Numbered from the stretch's first letter, positions 1 to 5,971 are shown. The stretch: 6,046 bases of DNA from Opitutia bacterium (GCA_003503355.1 DOCS01000085.1:2894-8939), one strand, 5' to 3'. Notes: a model not told the origin generated them from the letters alone. Numbers and translations: made by a program.

Positions 1-1
1 T

Positions 2-112
2 GATGTGCGCGAAGCGCTTTCGGATGAAGGGCAGGTCGACCCGATGTTGGGGTGGCCTTTAGTGAATTTGTTCTTGTGGCAAAAGGAATTTAGCATTGAA
101 TTTGCGAACTAG
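2..112 (+). CDS. 3' end of an unidentified gene (C-terminal 36 residues)
   Basis: Reading frame 2 is open from the window edge and ends at TAG (110-112). The other two + frames are broken by stops early on (frame 1 at 1-3, frame 3 near position 60). The 36 residues contain the stretch DPMLGWPLVNLFLWQKEFSI, a plausible folded C-terminus with a hydrophobic, Trp-containing helix or strand and balanced codon use. I do not recognise the family. It lies 126 bp upstream of the response regulator on the same strand, so a sensor or regulatory partner would be a natural guess, but the tail shows no histidine-kinase G2-box motif. Product unknown; that it is coding is likely but not certain because so little is visible. 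Confidence 0.5.
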   Translation, partial: DVREALSDEGQVDPMLGWPLVNLFLWQKEFSIEFAN

Positions 113-180
113 CGTGCGTTCTTGTTCGCCGAATGCACTCGCCGAGTAGCGTTCAGAGTGTGGCGACGTCTGCCCCATCG

Positions 181-209
181 TTCTGTTTTTTTTCTTTTTG
201 CTGCCTTTT
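181..209 (+). other. Pyrimidine-rich tract upstream of the response regulator
   Basis: Nearly all bases from 181 to 199 are T or C, with a run of eight or more T, and T-rich sequence continues to about 209. It sits 30-58 bp before the regulator's ATG. No convincing GC-rich hairpin immediately precedes it, so it is not a clear intrinsic terminator for the upstream gene. It may instead be part of a promoter or 5' leader. No -35/-10 or -24/-12 pair is convincing in 113-238. The start codon at 239 has no recognisable Shine-Dalgarno sequence. Confidence 0.25.
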
Positions 210-238
210 GAAATTCCGCACTACTCTCCGAGCAATCT

Positions 239-1735
239 ATGCCAGCTAAAAGCGTATTAATTCTGGATGATAAACTCATCATACGTAAGACACTGCAGGA
301 GTTCTTGACGAGAAAACGTTTTCGGGTAAGGGCGACCGCGTCGCTCGATGAGGCGAGGCGAGTCTTGTTTGCCAGCGACTCGAGTTTCGACTTGATGTTC
401 TGCGATGTGAATCTCCCCGACGGCTTGGGGACCGATCTGTTGGAGGAGATTCAACGCATGGAGCGCCCTCCAGTGGTGGTCATGATTACGGGGCAAGGCA
501 CGATTGAATCGGCGGTGCAGTGCATGAAGCTTGGTGCCTTTGATTACATGTTGAAGCCCTTCTCGCACGATGAGATCGACATCATTCTGGGAAAGGTGAA
601 CAAGCTGGAGCGCTTGATCCGAGTGAATCAAGGGCTCACCTCGGAGACCAGCTCAACGGGCAATCGGAATCTTGTCGGCGAGTCGGAGCCGATGAATGCG
701 CTGCAGCAGCTGATTCGAAACGTGGCGCAGACGGATGCTACGGTGCTGATCAGCGGCGAGACGGGGACGGGTAAGGAGCTGATCTCGATGGCGATTCACA
801 ACTCCAGTCAGAGGCGTAACAAACCGTTTATTAAAGTGAACTGTGCGGCCGTCTCCGAAAGTTTGATTGAGAGCGAGTTCTTCGGCCATGAAAAAGGCGC
901 GTTTACCGGCGCCTTGCAGAGTCGTATGGGGCGTTTCGAGCTGGCCGATGGGGGGACGCTGCTGCTGGATGAGGTGAGTGAGATTTCGTTGCCGCTGCAG
1001 GCTAAACTGTTACGCGTACTGCAGGAGCGTGAGTTTGAGCGAGTCGGTGGGACAAAGACGATCAAGGTCGATGTGCGCATTCTCGCCACCACCAATCGAA
1101 CGCTCGTTCAAGCGGTCAAAGAGGGGACTTTTCGCGAGGATCTTTACTATCGACTGAATGTGTTCCCGCTTGAATCGCCCTCCCTGCGCCAGCGAGGCAG
1201 AGATGTGCTGCTGATCGCCGATACTTTTCTAAAAAAGTTTGCCCGCAAGCACGGGCGCAAACTAGAGGCACTCGACCCGAACTGTAAAAACACACTACTT
1301 TGTTACAACTGGCCGGGGAATGTTCGTGAGCTGCAAAACGTCATTGAGCGCGCAGTGATTATGACTGTGAGTGGGGATCAGGTTCGGGCTTCCGCTTTGC
1401 CCCTGGAGATCCAAAATTATTACCTACAACAGGTCGGTGAATTCGACGGTGATTTAGGGCTCAATCCCTCCTTTGTCGATCACGTCGAAGATAAGCAGCA
1501 ACAGGTACTTCATTTCCAGAATACGGCCCAAAGTGAAGCGGCGACTATTATCGAAGACAGCGAGGACTTGAGCCTAGCCGCGGTGGAGCGTCAATTGATT
1601 CTCAAATGTCTGCAACGCTCCGAGGGCAACCGTACTCAGGCGGCCGAATGGATGGCGGTGAGTATCCGCACGCTGCGTAACAAGCTCGCGCGCTTCAAAC
1701 AAGAGCAGCGAGAAGAGTTTTCAGCCTACTATTAG
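239..1735 (+). CDS. Sigma54-dependent response regulator, NtrC family, flagellar FlrC/FleR/FlbD-like
   Basis: A cytoplasmic transcription activator of 498 aa, the usual length for the family. Residues 5-120 form a receiver domain: acidic pair D10-D11, phospho-acceptor D56 (FCDVNLPDG), T84 and K106 (LKPF). Residues 143-385 are a sigma54-interaction AAA+ ATPase: Walker A GETGTGKE (173-180), sigma54-contacting GAFTGA loop (220-225, intact), Walker B LLLDEV (241-246), arginine-finger region FREDLYYRLNVF (298-309) and sensor II WPGNVREL (358-365). A Q/E-rich linker of about 50 residues follows. A Fis-type HTH then lies at about 445-486 with GNRTQAAEWMAVSIRTLRNK. The IRTLRNKL ending is typical of flagellar regulators rather than of NtrC or AtoC. 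All residues needed for phosphorylation, ATP hydrolysis and sigma54 contact are present, so it should be active. The start ATG lies just before the first receiver strand. The cognate kinase is not in the window. Its flagellar role is inferred from the HTH and the nearby flagellin. Confidence 0.93.
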   Translation: MPAKSVLILDDKLIIRKTLQEFLTRKRFRVRATASLDEARRVLFASDSSFDLMFCDVNLPDGLGTDLLEEIQRMERPPVVVMITGQGTIESAVQCMKLGAFDYMLKPFSHDEIDIILGKVNKLERLIRVNQGLTSETSSTGNRNLVGESEPMNALQQLIRNVAQTDATVLISGETGTGKELISMAIHNSSQRRNKPFIKVNCAAVSESLIESEFFGHEKGAFTGALQSRMGRFELADGGTLLLDEVSEISLPLQAKLLRVLQEREFERVGGTKTIKVDVRILATTNRTLVQAVKEGTFREDLYYRLNVFPLESPSLRQRGRDVLLIADTFLKKFARKHGRKLEALDPNCKNTLLCYNWPGNVRELQNVIERAVIMTVSGDQVRASALPLEIQNYYLQQVGEFDGDLGLNPSFVDHVEDKQQQVLHFQNTAQSEAATIIEDSEDLSLAAVERQLILKCLQRSEGNRTQAAEWMAVSIRTLRNKLARFKQEQREEFSAYY

Positions 1736-1753
1736 ACTGTCTTGCACTGCGCG

Positions 1754-1797
1754 AGTCGTGCCACTCCGTGTTTCATACAGCACGGGGTGGCGCGACT
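1754..1797 (+). terminator. Strong 17-bp hairpin after the regulator gene
   Basis: The arms AGTCGTGCCACTCCGTG (1754-1770) and CACGGGGTGGCGCGACT (1781-1797) pair over 17 bp around a 10-nt loop. The two non-Watson-Crick positions are G-U wobbles in the + strand RNA but A-C mismatches in the minus strand RNA, so the fold belongs to the regulator's transcript. It begins 18 nt after the stop codon. No U-tract follows directly, so it may act as a Rho-independent-like terminator with poor U-run, a 3' exonuclease barrier, or a separator between the two convergent transcripts. Confidence 0.5.
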
Positions 1798-1801
1798 GAC
1801 A

Positions 1802-1825
1802 GGCGTTATGGAGACGCCCTTTATT
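1802..1825 (+). terminator. Possible weak secondary terminator
   Basis: A 5-bp stem GGCGT (1802-1806) / ACGCC (1814-1818) with a 7-nt loop is followed by CTTTATT. It lies 4 nt beyond the strong hairpin. The stem is short and the U-tract is interrupted, so it would only be a back-up terminator for the + strand transcript. An alternative pairing of GCCC (1816-1819) with GGGC (1827-1830) competes with it. Confidence 0.25.
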
Positions 1826-1858
1826 GGGGCACCTGTAGGGCTTTGCGCGGTGAGCCGT

Positions 1859-2629
1859 TTATTCAGTCACTTCGACAGTCGATTCCTCTAGGGACTCGTT
1901 GTTTTCGATCGATGTAAATGCAGCGCGCGCTTTGGCATGTCCATGTGCTGCGGCTGCACCGAACAGTTCTTTCGCTCGCTGTGGGTTCACATCGAGACCA
2001 CCTTTGCCATAATAATGGTAGAGGCCGAGGTTGAAGGCCGCATTGGTGTCGCCGATACGCGCGGCATCTTCGTAGAGCGTGACCGCCTTTACTTCGTCTT
2101 GCTCGACGCCGTACCCGAGGCTGTAGCACAGGCCCAGGCTGTAGAGTGAGGGCGCGTGTTTGGCTTGTGCGGCGTTTTCAAAAAACACCGCGGCGGCTTG
2201 GTAATCCTGTTCCACGCCCATTTCGCCTGCGAAGTGAAAGATGCCCAAGTTGTGCAGTGATTCCGGGTGGCCGAGGCTAGCGGCTTCGCGAAGTAGTGCC
2301 AGCGACTTTTCCGCGCTCTCCTCGACGCCGCTGCCAACACGATACAGTCGAGCGAGGTTAAACATCGCCTGGGGCACACCTTGATCGGCCGACTTTTGAA
2401 ACCATGTGGCTGCGGTGGTATGATTCACTTCGACCGTGTCGCTGACTGTGTAAAAGTAGCCCATATTGCATTGCGCCATCGGGTGACCGGCTTCTGCGGC
2501 TTGTTCCATCAGTTCGACGGCCTTCGGCATGTCCTGCTTGTCTCCCTCGGCTCTGGCCAGTGCAACGGCCTCTTCGTAGGTTTTAATCACTTGTGGATCT
2601 AGGTGGTTCGCGGCTTCTTCAGTATTCAT
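1859..2629 (-). CDS. Sel1-like repeat (TPR-related) protein
   Basis: A 256-aa protein made almost wholly of Sel1-like repeats. About five full repeats of roughly 36 residues and one partial repeat run from residue 34 to 238. Recurrent signatures are A-x-x-G-x-P/D-x-A-x-x-N-L-G-x-x-Y followed by G-x-G-V-x-x-D, for example HPESLHNLG (121-129), LGYGVEQD (171-178) and TNAAFNLG (195-202). Such repeats form alpha-alpha solenoids that hold protein partners; no catalytic motif is present. There is no signal peptide (it starts MNTEEAANH) and no membrane segment, so it is probably cytoplasmic, unlike many secreted Sel1 proteins. The tail is acidic (ESLEESTVEVTE). It begins 32 bp after the glycosyltransferase stop on the same strand, so it is most likely the last gene of that operon. 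No Shine-Dalgarno sequence is evident before the ATG. An adaptor or assembly role is inference. Confidence 0.88.
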   Translation of the reverse strand: MNTEEAANHLDPQVIKTYEEAVALARAEGDKQDMPKAVELMEQAAEAGHPMAQCNMGYFYTVSDTVEVNHTTAATWFQKSADQGVPQAMFNLARLYRVGSGVEESAEKSLALLREAASLGHPESLHNLGIFHFAGEMGVEQDYQAAAVFFENAAQAKHAPSLYSLGLCYSLGYGVEQDEVKAVTLYEDAARIGDTNAAFNLGLYHYYGKGGLDVNPQRAKELFGAAAAHGHAKARAAFTSIENNESLEESTVEVTE

Positions 2630-2661
2630 CGTTTTCGGTGGTTCGTTGGTGTATTTTTCAG

Positions 2662-5001
2662 TTAATCGTTTTCAGTGGTGCTTGCGGCTTTGGCACTAGC
2701 GTTTTCATAGCAAAATGTTTGCCACATATCACGGTAGGCATGTTCCAAGTCGCGCGCCATGGCTGGCCCATCGCCTAAGGGAGATTGGCGAAAACGATGG
2801 GGCAATTCCTGCCTGAGCTGTTGCAGCATCGTTGGATTTTGAGCGGCCAGCGAGCCGATTTGTAAAAATGCTTCCTCGGATTGCGCCGCCCAGCGATCCA
2901 GCCCGACCCGATGCAACAGGCTGGCGGTCACGCGCGAGGCATGCGTTTGGCCGGGGAGCGTCAGTATCGGCACGCCCATCGCGAGCGCGTCGCAGCTGGT
3001 GGTGGTGCCATTGTAGGCGATTGGGTCGAGTGCGATGTCCATCTCTCCGTAGCTATGATAGTGCTCCACCATGCCCGGGGTCGTGGTTTTGAGGATCAGG
3101 CGATGTGCTTGTATACCATGCATTGCAAACAGCGAGCGGAGGGTTTCCTGATTGTCCACAAAGGCGAGGGTTTTGTGTTTAAGTACAATCCTTGAGTTGG
3201 GGACCCGTTTCAGCAGCTTGGCCCAGAGCTCGACACTCTTCGAGCCGAGCTTGTTCATGTTATTATAACTGCCAAAGGTGACATAACCGCGCTTGAGACA
3301 AGGCGGTTCCGCAGGCTCGGGCAGCTCTGCAGGCAGATTGAACACGTGGAAGCCGTTCGGCATCCGGTAGATGGTTTCGGTGCTGCGCGTATCGGCAGCC
3401 CCCTTCGGTTCAGTGATCGCATCGGAGAGCCGATAGTCGACCGTCTCCAGTCCGGTGGTGTTCGGGTATCCGAGCCAGCTCACTTGAATCGGGGCGGAGC
3501 GGCAGGCGAGTGCATCGAGGCGATTGTGCCCAGTATGTCCGGCCATGTCGATGAGGATGTCGATCGCATCGTCACGGATCAAATCCCGCAGCTTCTCGGT
3601 CGAAAGTCCCCGCGTCCAACGCCAGTGATCGTCGCCTACCTGCGCGCGAAATGCTTGCGACAGTTTGTCGTCGCCGGTTTCCTCATGCCGGTTCGAATAG
3701 AGAAACACTTCGACCGTGTTGGGGTCATGCGCTTTAAAGATGTCGATGGCGAAAAAGCCGACCGGGTGCTGTCCCAAGTCCGGGGAGAGGTAGCCGACGC
3801 GCAGTTTGCGCTGGGGATTGCGCTCGCGCGCTTCGAAGTGGTGGCTAGCGTCGAACTTGGCCTGATAGCGGCGGCCCCAATCGCGATGCGCTTGAAAAAT
3901 CTCATCCGCGGGCCGGCGCTCGTCGTAGTTGAGTACGAATAGATAGGGACTGGCCAGCGGATGCTCGGGTTGTTCGGCGAGAATGCGCTCTTGATAGGGC
4001 AGCGCCAACTCCGGGCGCGAGGCGTGCATGTAGAGGTCGTTCATCACTGCGCAGCACTCGATCGAATCGCCGGCGCGGGCGAAGAGGATCGTTGCCAGTT
4101 CGCGCGCATCGGCATATTTTTCCGAGTGGCCGCACTTGGCAAAGGCGAGCGTATTCTGAATTAGGCGGATTAGGCGCTGGTCATCCTGCGGATTTTTGGC
4201 CAAAAGCTCCCAGTGATGAGGCTCGGCTTCAGCGTAGAATTCGGCGTTTTGCAGCGAGTCGGCGATAAATGCGAGGCTCAAGTGCCGGTAGTCGGGGTCG
4301 GCCTCGCGGATGCGGTTTAAGGTCTCCAGCGCAGCTTCCAGCCGCTTCGCCCGCAGGCAGGCGTCATAGTGCAAGATCCAGCACTCGATGTGCTCGGGCG
4401 CTTTCATTTGCTCGAGCAGTGCCTCGCTAGGATGCGGCACCTGATGAAAGCATTGTTGAGCCCATTTGTAGCATTCCTCCGAAAATTCATTGCGGGCCAA
4501 AAAGTCAACACAAGCAGCCAAGCCGGACTTGTGATCCTCCAAGCCAGTCAGCGCCCGTACCTTCAAGCCGAGGGCAGGTAGGCTGCTTGGGTTGAGTTGT
4601 AGGATTGGATCGGCAAACTGGCTCAACGCCTTCCAGCTTTCTTGTTTAATCAGCAGTTGCCCTAAACCGAGGGCGGCGTCGAAGTTTTTCGGCTCGAAGC
4701 GCAGGGCTTCTTGGTATGCTGCGGCGGCCTCGGGGATTTTATCTTGGTGTGCGTAGCAGCCGCCGAGGGTGATCCAACCAGGTGCGTGGTCCATGCGCTG
4801 CTTGAGGTGTGCCTGGATATAGGGCAGCGCCTCATCCGCCCGATTCAAGCTGACCAGCGCGACCGCGCAGAGGTAGCCTGCGTGCGGGTAGTCCGGCTCC
4901 ACTTGGAGTAAATCCGCGTAGTGCAGTGCAGCGGCTTCGGTTTGCCCTGTTTGGTGCATTTTGCGAGCCACCTCAAAGAGGGTGTGTGGTGCTTTACTCA
5001 T
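2662..5001 (-). CDS. TPR-containing O-linked glycosyltransferase, GT41 / SPINDLY family
   Basis: A 779-aa cytoplasmic protein with an N-terminal TPR superhelix and a C-terminal GT-B glycosyltransferase domain, the layout of O-GlcNAc transferase and SPINDLY. TPR-like helix pairs occur at about residues 6-140 (clear ones end in LLQVEPDYP and ALRFEPKN) and degenerate ones at 207-348. The GT41 domain runs from about 398 to 765: RVGYLSPDLGQHPVGFF (401-417; H412 aligns with the conserved active-site-region His of human OGT), DILIDMAGHTGHNRL (481-495), APIQVSWLGYPNTTG (503-517), FGSYNNMNK (576-584; K584 matches the diphosphate-contacting Lys of OGT), DPIAYNGTTTSCDALAMGVP (659-678) and HASRVTASLL (687-696). 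The family transfers a nucleotide-activated sugar to Ser/Thr. YNGTTT is the SPINDLY-like form, so the donor (GlcNAc, fucose or other) cannot be read off. The start overlaps the upstream gene by 8 bp (ATGAGTAA), with AAGG about 9 nt upstream, suggesting coupled translation. Flagellin nearby is the likely substrate (inference). Confidence 0.92.
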   Translation of the reverse strand: MSKAPHTLFEVARKMHQTGQTEAAALHYADLLQVEPDYPHAGYLCAVALVSLNRADEALPYIQAHLKQRMDHAPGWITLGGCYAHQDKIPEAAAAYQEALRFEPKNFDAALGLGQLLIKQESWKALSQFADPILQLNPSSLPALGLKVRALTGLEDHKSGLAACVDFLARNEFSEECYKWAQQCFHQVPHPSEALLEQMKAPEHIECWILHYDACLRAKRLEAALETLNRIREADPDYRHLSLAFIADSLQNAEFYAEAEPHHWELLAKNPQDDQRLIRLIQNTLAFAKCGHSEKYADARELATILFARAGDSIECCAVMNDLYMHASRPELALPYQERILAEQPEHPLASPYLFVLNYDERRPADEIFQAHRDWGRRYQAKFDASHHFEARERNPQRKLRVGYLSPDLGQHPVGFFAIDIFKAHDPNTVEVFLYSNRHEETGDDKLSQAFRAQVGDDHWRWTRGLSTEKLRDLIRDDAIDILIDMAGHTGHNRLDALACRSAPIQVSWLGYPNTTGLETVDYRLSDAITEPKGAADTRSTETIYRMPNGFHVFNLPAELPEPAEPPCLKRGYVTFGSYNNMNKLGSKSVELWAKLLKRVPNSRIVLKHKTLAFVDNQETLRSLFAMHGIQAHRLILKTTTPGMVEHYHSYGEMDIALDPIAYNGTTTSCDALAMGVPILTLPGQTHASRVTASLLHRVGLDRWAAQSEEAFLQIGSLAAQNPTMLQQLRQELPHRFRQSPLGDGPAMARDLEHAYRDMWQTFCYENASAKAASTTEND

Positions 5002-5440
5002 GGGCTGCCTTGCGTTCCGCGTGTTGTTTTAAAAAGGCGCCGCGTGTGTCGCCCTCGCGATTGGTTTGAATGTCAAAGCCTGGAAAGAGCGGGTTGGTCG
5101 GATCATTCACCGCGGCGGACTCGATTTCCTGGAAGCGAAGCAGGCTCGGTGAGGGTTGATAGCTTGCTGACAGTTCTTTCAGTTGCAGAGCGCGTTGCAG
5201 AGTCACCACCGTTGCGTTGGTTTCGCCGGCCTGCTCGTAGAGTTCACCGAGCAGGATGAAAGCGTCCTCATCGAGCGGATTGCCGATGATCCACGCTTTG
5301 AGTCGTTCAATGGCTTGGCGGGTGTCACCGTCGTTGACCATGCCATCTAGGGCTGGCCGCAATTCCTGCAATAGTATGTGCTGATGCAAGCGGCGGGTCG
5401 CTGCGGTGCAGTCTTTTGGGGGTGAGTCACTGAGGGGCAT
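4994..5440 (-). CDS. Small TPR-repeat protein, first gene of the glycosyltransferase operon
   Basis: A 148-aa soluble protein with no signal peptide. Two helix pairs with TPR character lie at about residues 27-55 (ALDGMVNDGDTRQAIERLKA) and 57-90 (DAFILLGELYEQAGETNATV, then LQRALQL). The second has the typical TPR spacing of L, G, Y, A and AL residues. The C-terminal third (about 95-148) is without repeats and is charged, ending AERKAAHE. Its stop overlaps the glycosyltransferase start by 8 bp, so the two are probably translationally coupled and made in a fixed ratio. This suggests a partner or substrate-presenting subunit for the enzyme (inference). The frame stays open for 168 nt upstream to a stop near 5609, but without ATG, GTG or TTG, so ATG 5440 is the best start. 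No Shine-Dalgarno sequence is seen. No specific family recognised beyond TPR. Confidence 0.82.
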   Translation of the reverse strand: MPLSDSPPKDCTAATRRLHQHILLQELRPALDGMVNDGDTRQAIERLKAWIIGNPLDEDAFILLGELYEQAGETNATVVTLQRALQLKELSASYQPSPSLLRFQEIESAAVNDPTNPLFPGFDIQTNREGDTRGAFLKQHAERKAAHE

Positions 5441-5638
5441 ACGCTGAAGTGGTTGGTGAGCTGCGAACTGGGCAGGCTGAATGCGCCTTAGATCGGCATT
5501 GTGGTATGCGGTGAATTTTGGGCAAGTACTGGTTGGTTGGCACGAATCGGTAAGTGTGGCGCGGCGTCGGGCATGATGAACTATATGAATGATGTTTAGC
5601 AGAGCACCCGCCTAAGCAAGTGTTATGTGGTTTTGCTA

Positions 5639-5654
5639 AGCACCGTCAGTGCCA
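5639..5654 (-). promoter_or_regulatory. Candidate sigma54 (RpoN) -24/-12 promoter of the TPR-glycosyltransferase-Sel1 operon
   Basis: The minus strand reads CTGGCACTGACGGTGCTT over the motif and its flanks. Compared with the sigma54 consensus YTGGCACG-N4-TTGCW, the -24 box TGGCAC is exact, GG and GC have the correct 10-nt separation, and only the base after TGGCAC and the first T of TTGC differ. Transcription would start near 5628 and run left into the operon whose first ATG is at 5440, giving a leader of about 190 nt. A sigma54 activator is encoded in the same window and flagellin is next door, both of which fit. Activity is inferred from the motif only. Confidence 0.6.
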
Positions 5655-5741
5655 GAATTGGATGGTTTTTTGTAAGTTGCTTTAGGTCAGTTAGATGGTG
5701 TGTGTTGTTTTTTTTTAGTGGCGAGGCTTGCCTGATGCGCG

Positions 5742-5785
5742 GGCGGGTAGTCCGTGCGGCTGGAAAATTTTGCCTGCACCCCGCC
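5742..5785 (+). repeat. Inverted repeat centred on AAAATTTT: possible activator site or RNA hairpin
   Basis: GGCGGG (5742-5747) pairs with CCCGCC (5780-5785). GTGCGG (5754-5759) pairs with CTGCAC (5774-5779) with one G-U in the + strand RNA. A 6-nt bulge TAGTCC separates the left halves and the apex contains AAAATTTT. As DNA, the inner part is a GTGC...AAAATTTT...GCAC dyad about 100-125 bp upstream of the -24 box, the usual distance for an enhancer-type site of a sigma54 activator. As RNA it folds better from the + strand, where no gene is known. No U-run follows, so it is not an intrinsic terminator. Confidence 0.35.
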
Positions 5786-5830
5786 GGCTCTTTGCTAGGT
5801 GTGTTGGTAATGGTCTCGTCGCAACTGGCT

Positions 5831-5863
5831 TGAGGCGCCGGTCGATGAATATCCAGCGCCTCA
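5831..5863 (-). repeat. 11-bp inverted repeat / hairpin
   Basis: On the minus strand TGAGGCGCTGG (5863-5853) pairs with CCGGCGCCTCA (5841-5831) over 11 bp, with one G-U wobble and an 11-nt AT-rich loop. On the + strand that pair is a C-A mismatch, so the minus strand RNA folds better. It lies beyond the flagellin terminator and has no U-tract. It could catch read-through transcripts or be a protein-binding dyad. Confidence 0.4.
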
Positions 5864-5881
5864 TGATAGTCTAGGTCAACG

Positions 5882-5897
5882 GTGTGCTCTAGCACAC
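5882..5897 (-). repeat. Short palindrome directly after the terminator U-tract
   Basis: GTGTGC (5882-5887) and GCACAC (5892-5897) form a perfect 6-bp stem with a 4-nt loop. It abuts the six-T run of the flagellin terminator. Its GTGTG could also pair with CACAC just before the terminator stem (about 5938-5944), which would enclose the whole terminator in a longer structure. Confidence 0.35.
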
Positions 5898-5927
5898 AAA
5901 AAAGGAGCAGACTTTCGTCTGCTCCTT
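5898..5927 (-). terminator. Rho-independent terminator of the flagellin gene
   Basis: On the minus strand the 11-bp perfect stem AAGGAGCAGAC / GTCTGCTCCTT (5927-5917 and 5912-5902) is capped by a GAAA tetraloop, a stable GNRA type. It is followed by an uninterrupted run of six T (5903-5898, partly shared with the stem base). It begins about 50 nt after the flagellin stop codon. The stem, loop and U-tract are all as expected for an efficient intrinsic terminator, so the downstream operon should need its own promoter. Confidence 0.9.
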
Positions 5928-5947
5928 GAAGTTTTGAGTGTGTGGAG

Positions 5948-5971
5948 CGGGATGCCTTCTAGGTCATCCCG
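5948..5971 (-). repeat. Hairpin 6 nt after the flagellin stop codon
   Basis: CGGGATG (5948-5954) and CATCCCG (5965-5971) pair perfectly. The stem continues with CCT / AGG (5955-5957 and 5961-5963) past a single bulged base (5964), giving about 10 bp with a 3-nt loop. No U-tract follows. Placed between the stop codon and the terminator, it probably protects the 3' end of an abundant flagellin mRNA or assists termination (inference). Confidence 0.5.

Noticed and set aside
104..129. GCGAAC...GTTCGC inverted repeat around the stop codon of the first gene as a terminator
   Set aside because: Only 6 bp with a 14-nt loop and no adjacent U-tract; the T-rich tract begins about 50 nt later.
170..184. 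TGGCGACGTCTGCC-like sequence as sigma54 promoter of the response regulator
   Set aside because: GG and GC are about 2 nt too close together, so the -24/-12 spacing fails.
3346..3942. 198-codon open frame on the + strand
   Set aside because: It is wholly antisense to the conserved GT41 domain, which has clear family motifs; the + strand translation has no recognisable domain and arises from the codon pattern of the opposite gene.
5538..5553. TGGCACG on the + strand as a second sigma54 promoter
   Set aside because: The -24 heptamer is exact but the bases at -12 read GGTA, lacking the essential GC, and no + strand gene follows.
5627..5833. 68-codon + strand frame with hydrophobic N-terminus
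   Set aside because: The apparent membrane segment is produced by T-rich tracts; there is no ribosome site or upstream promoter, and the frame ends amid inverted repeats.
5623..5895. 90-codon minus-strand frame between flagellin and the TPR gene
   Set aside because: It runs through the inverted repeats, starts just after the flagellin terminator without a ribosome site, and has a low-complexity, His/Thr/Pro-rich composition with no domain. It also spans the sigma54 promoter candidate.
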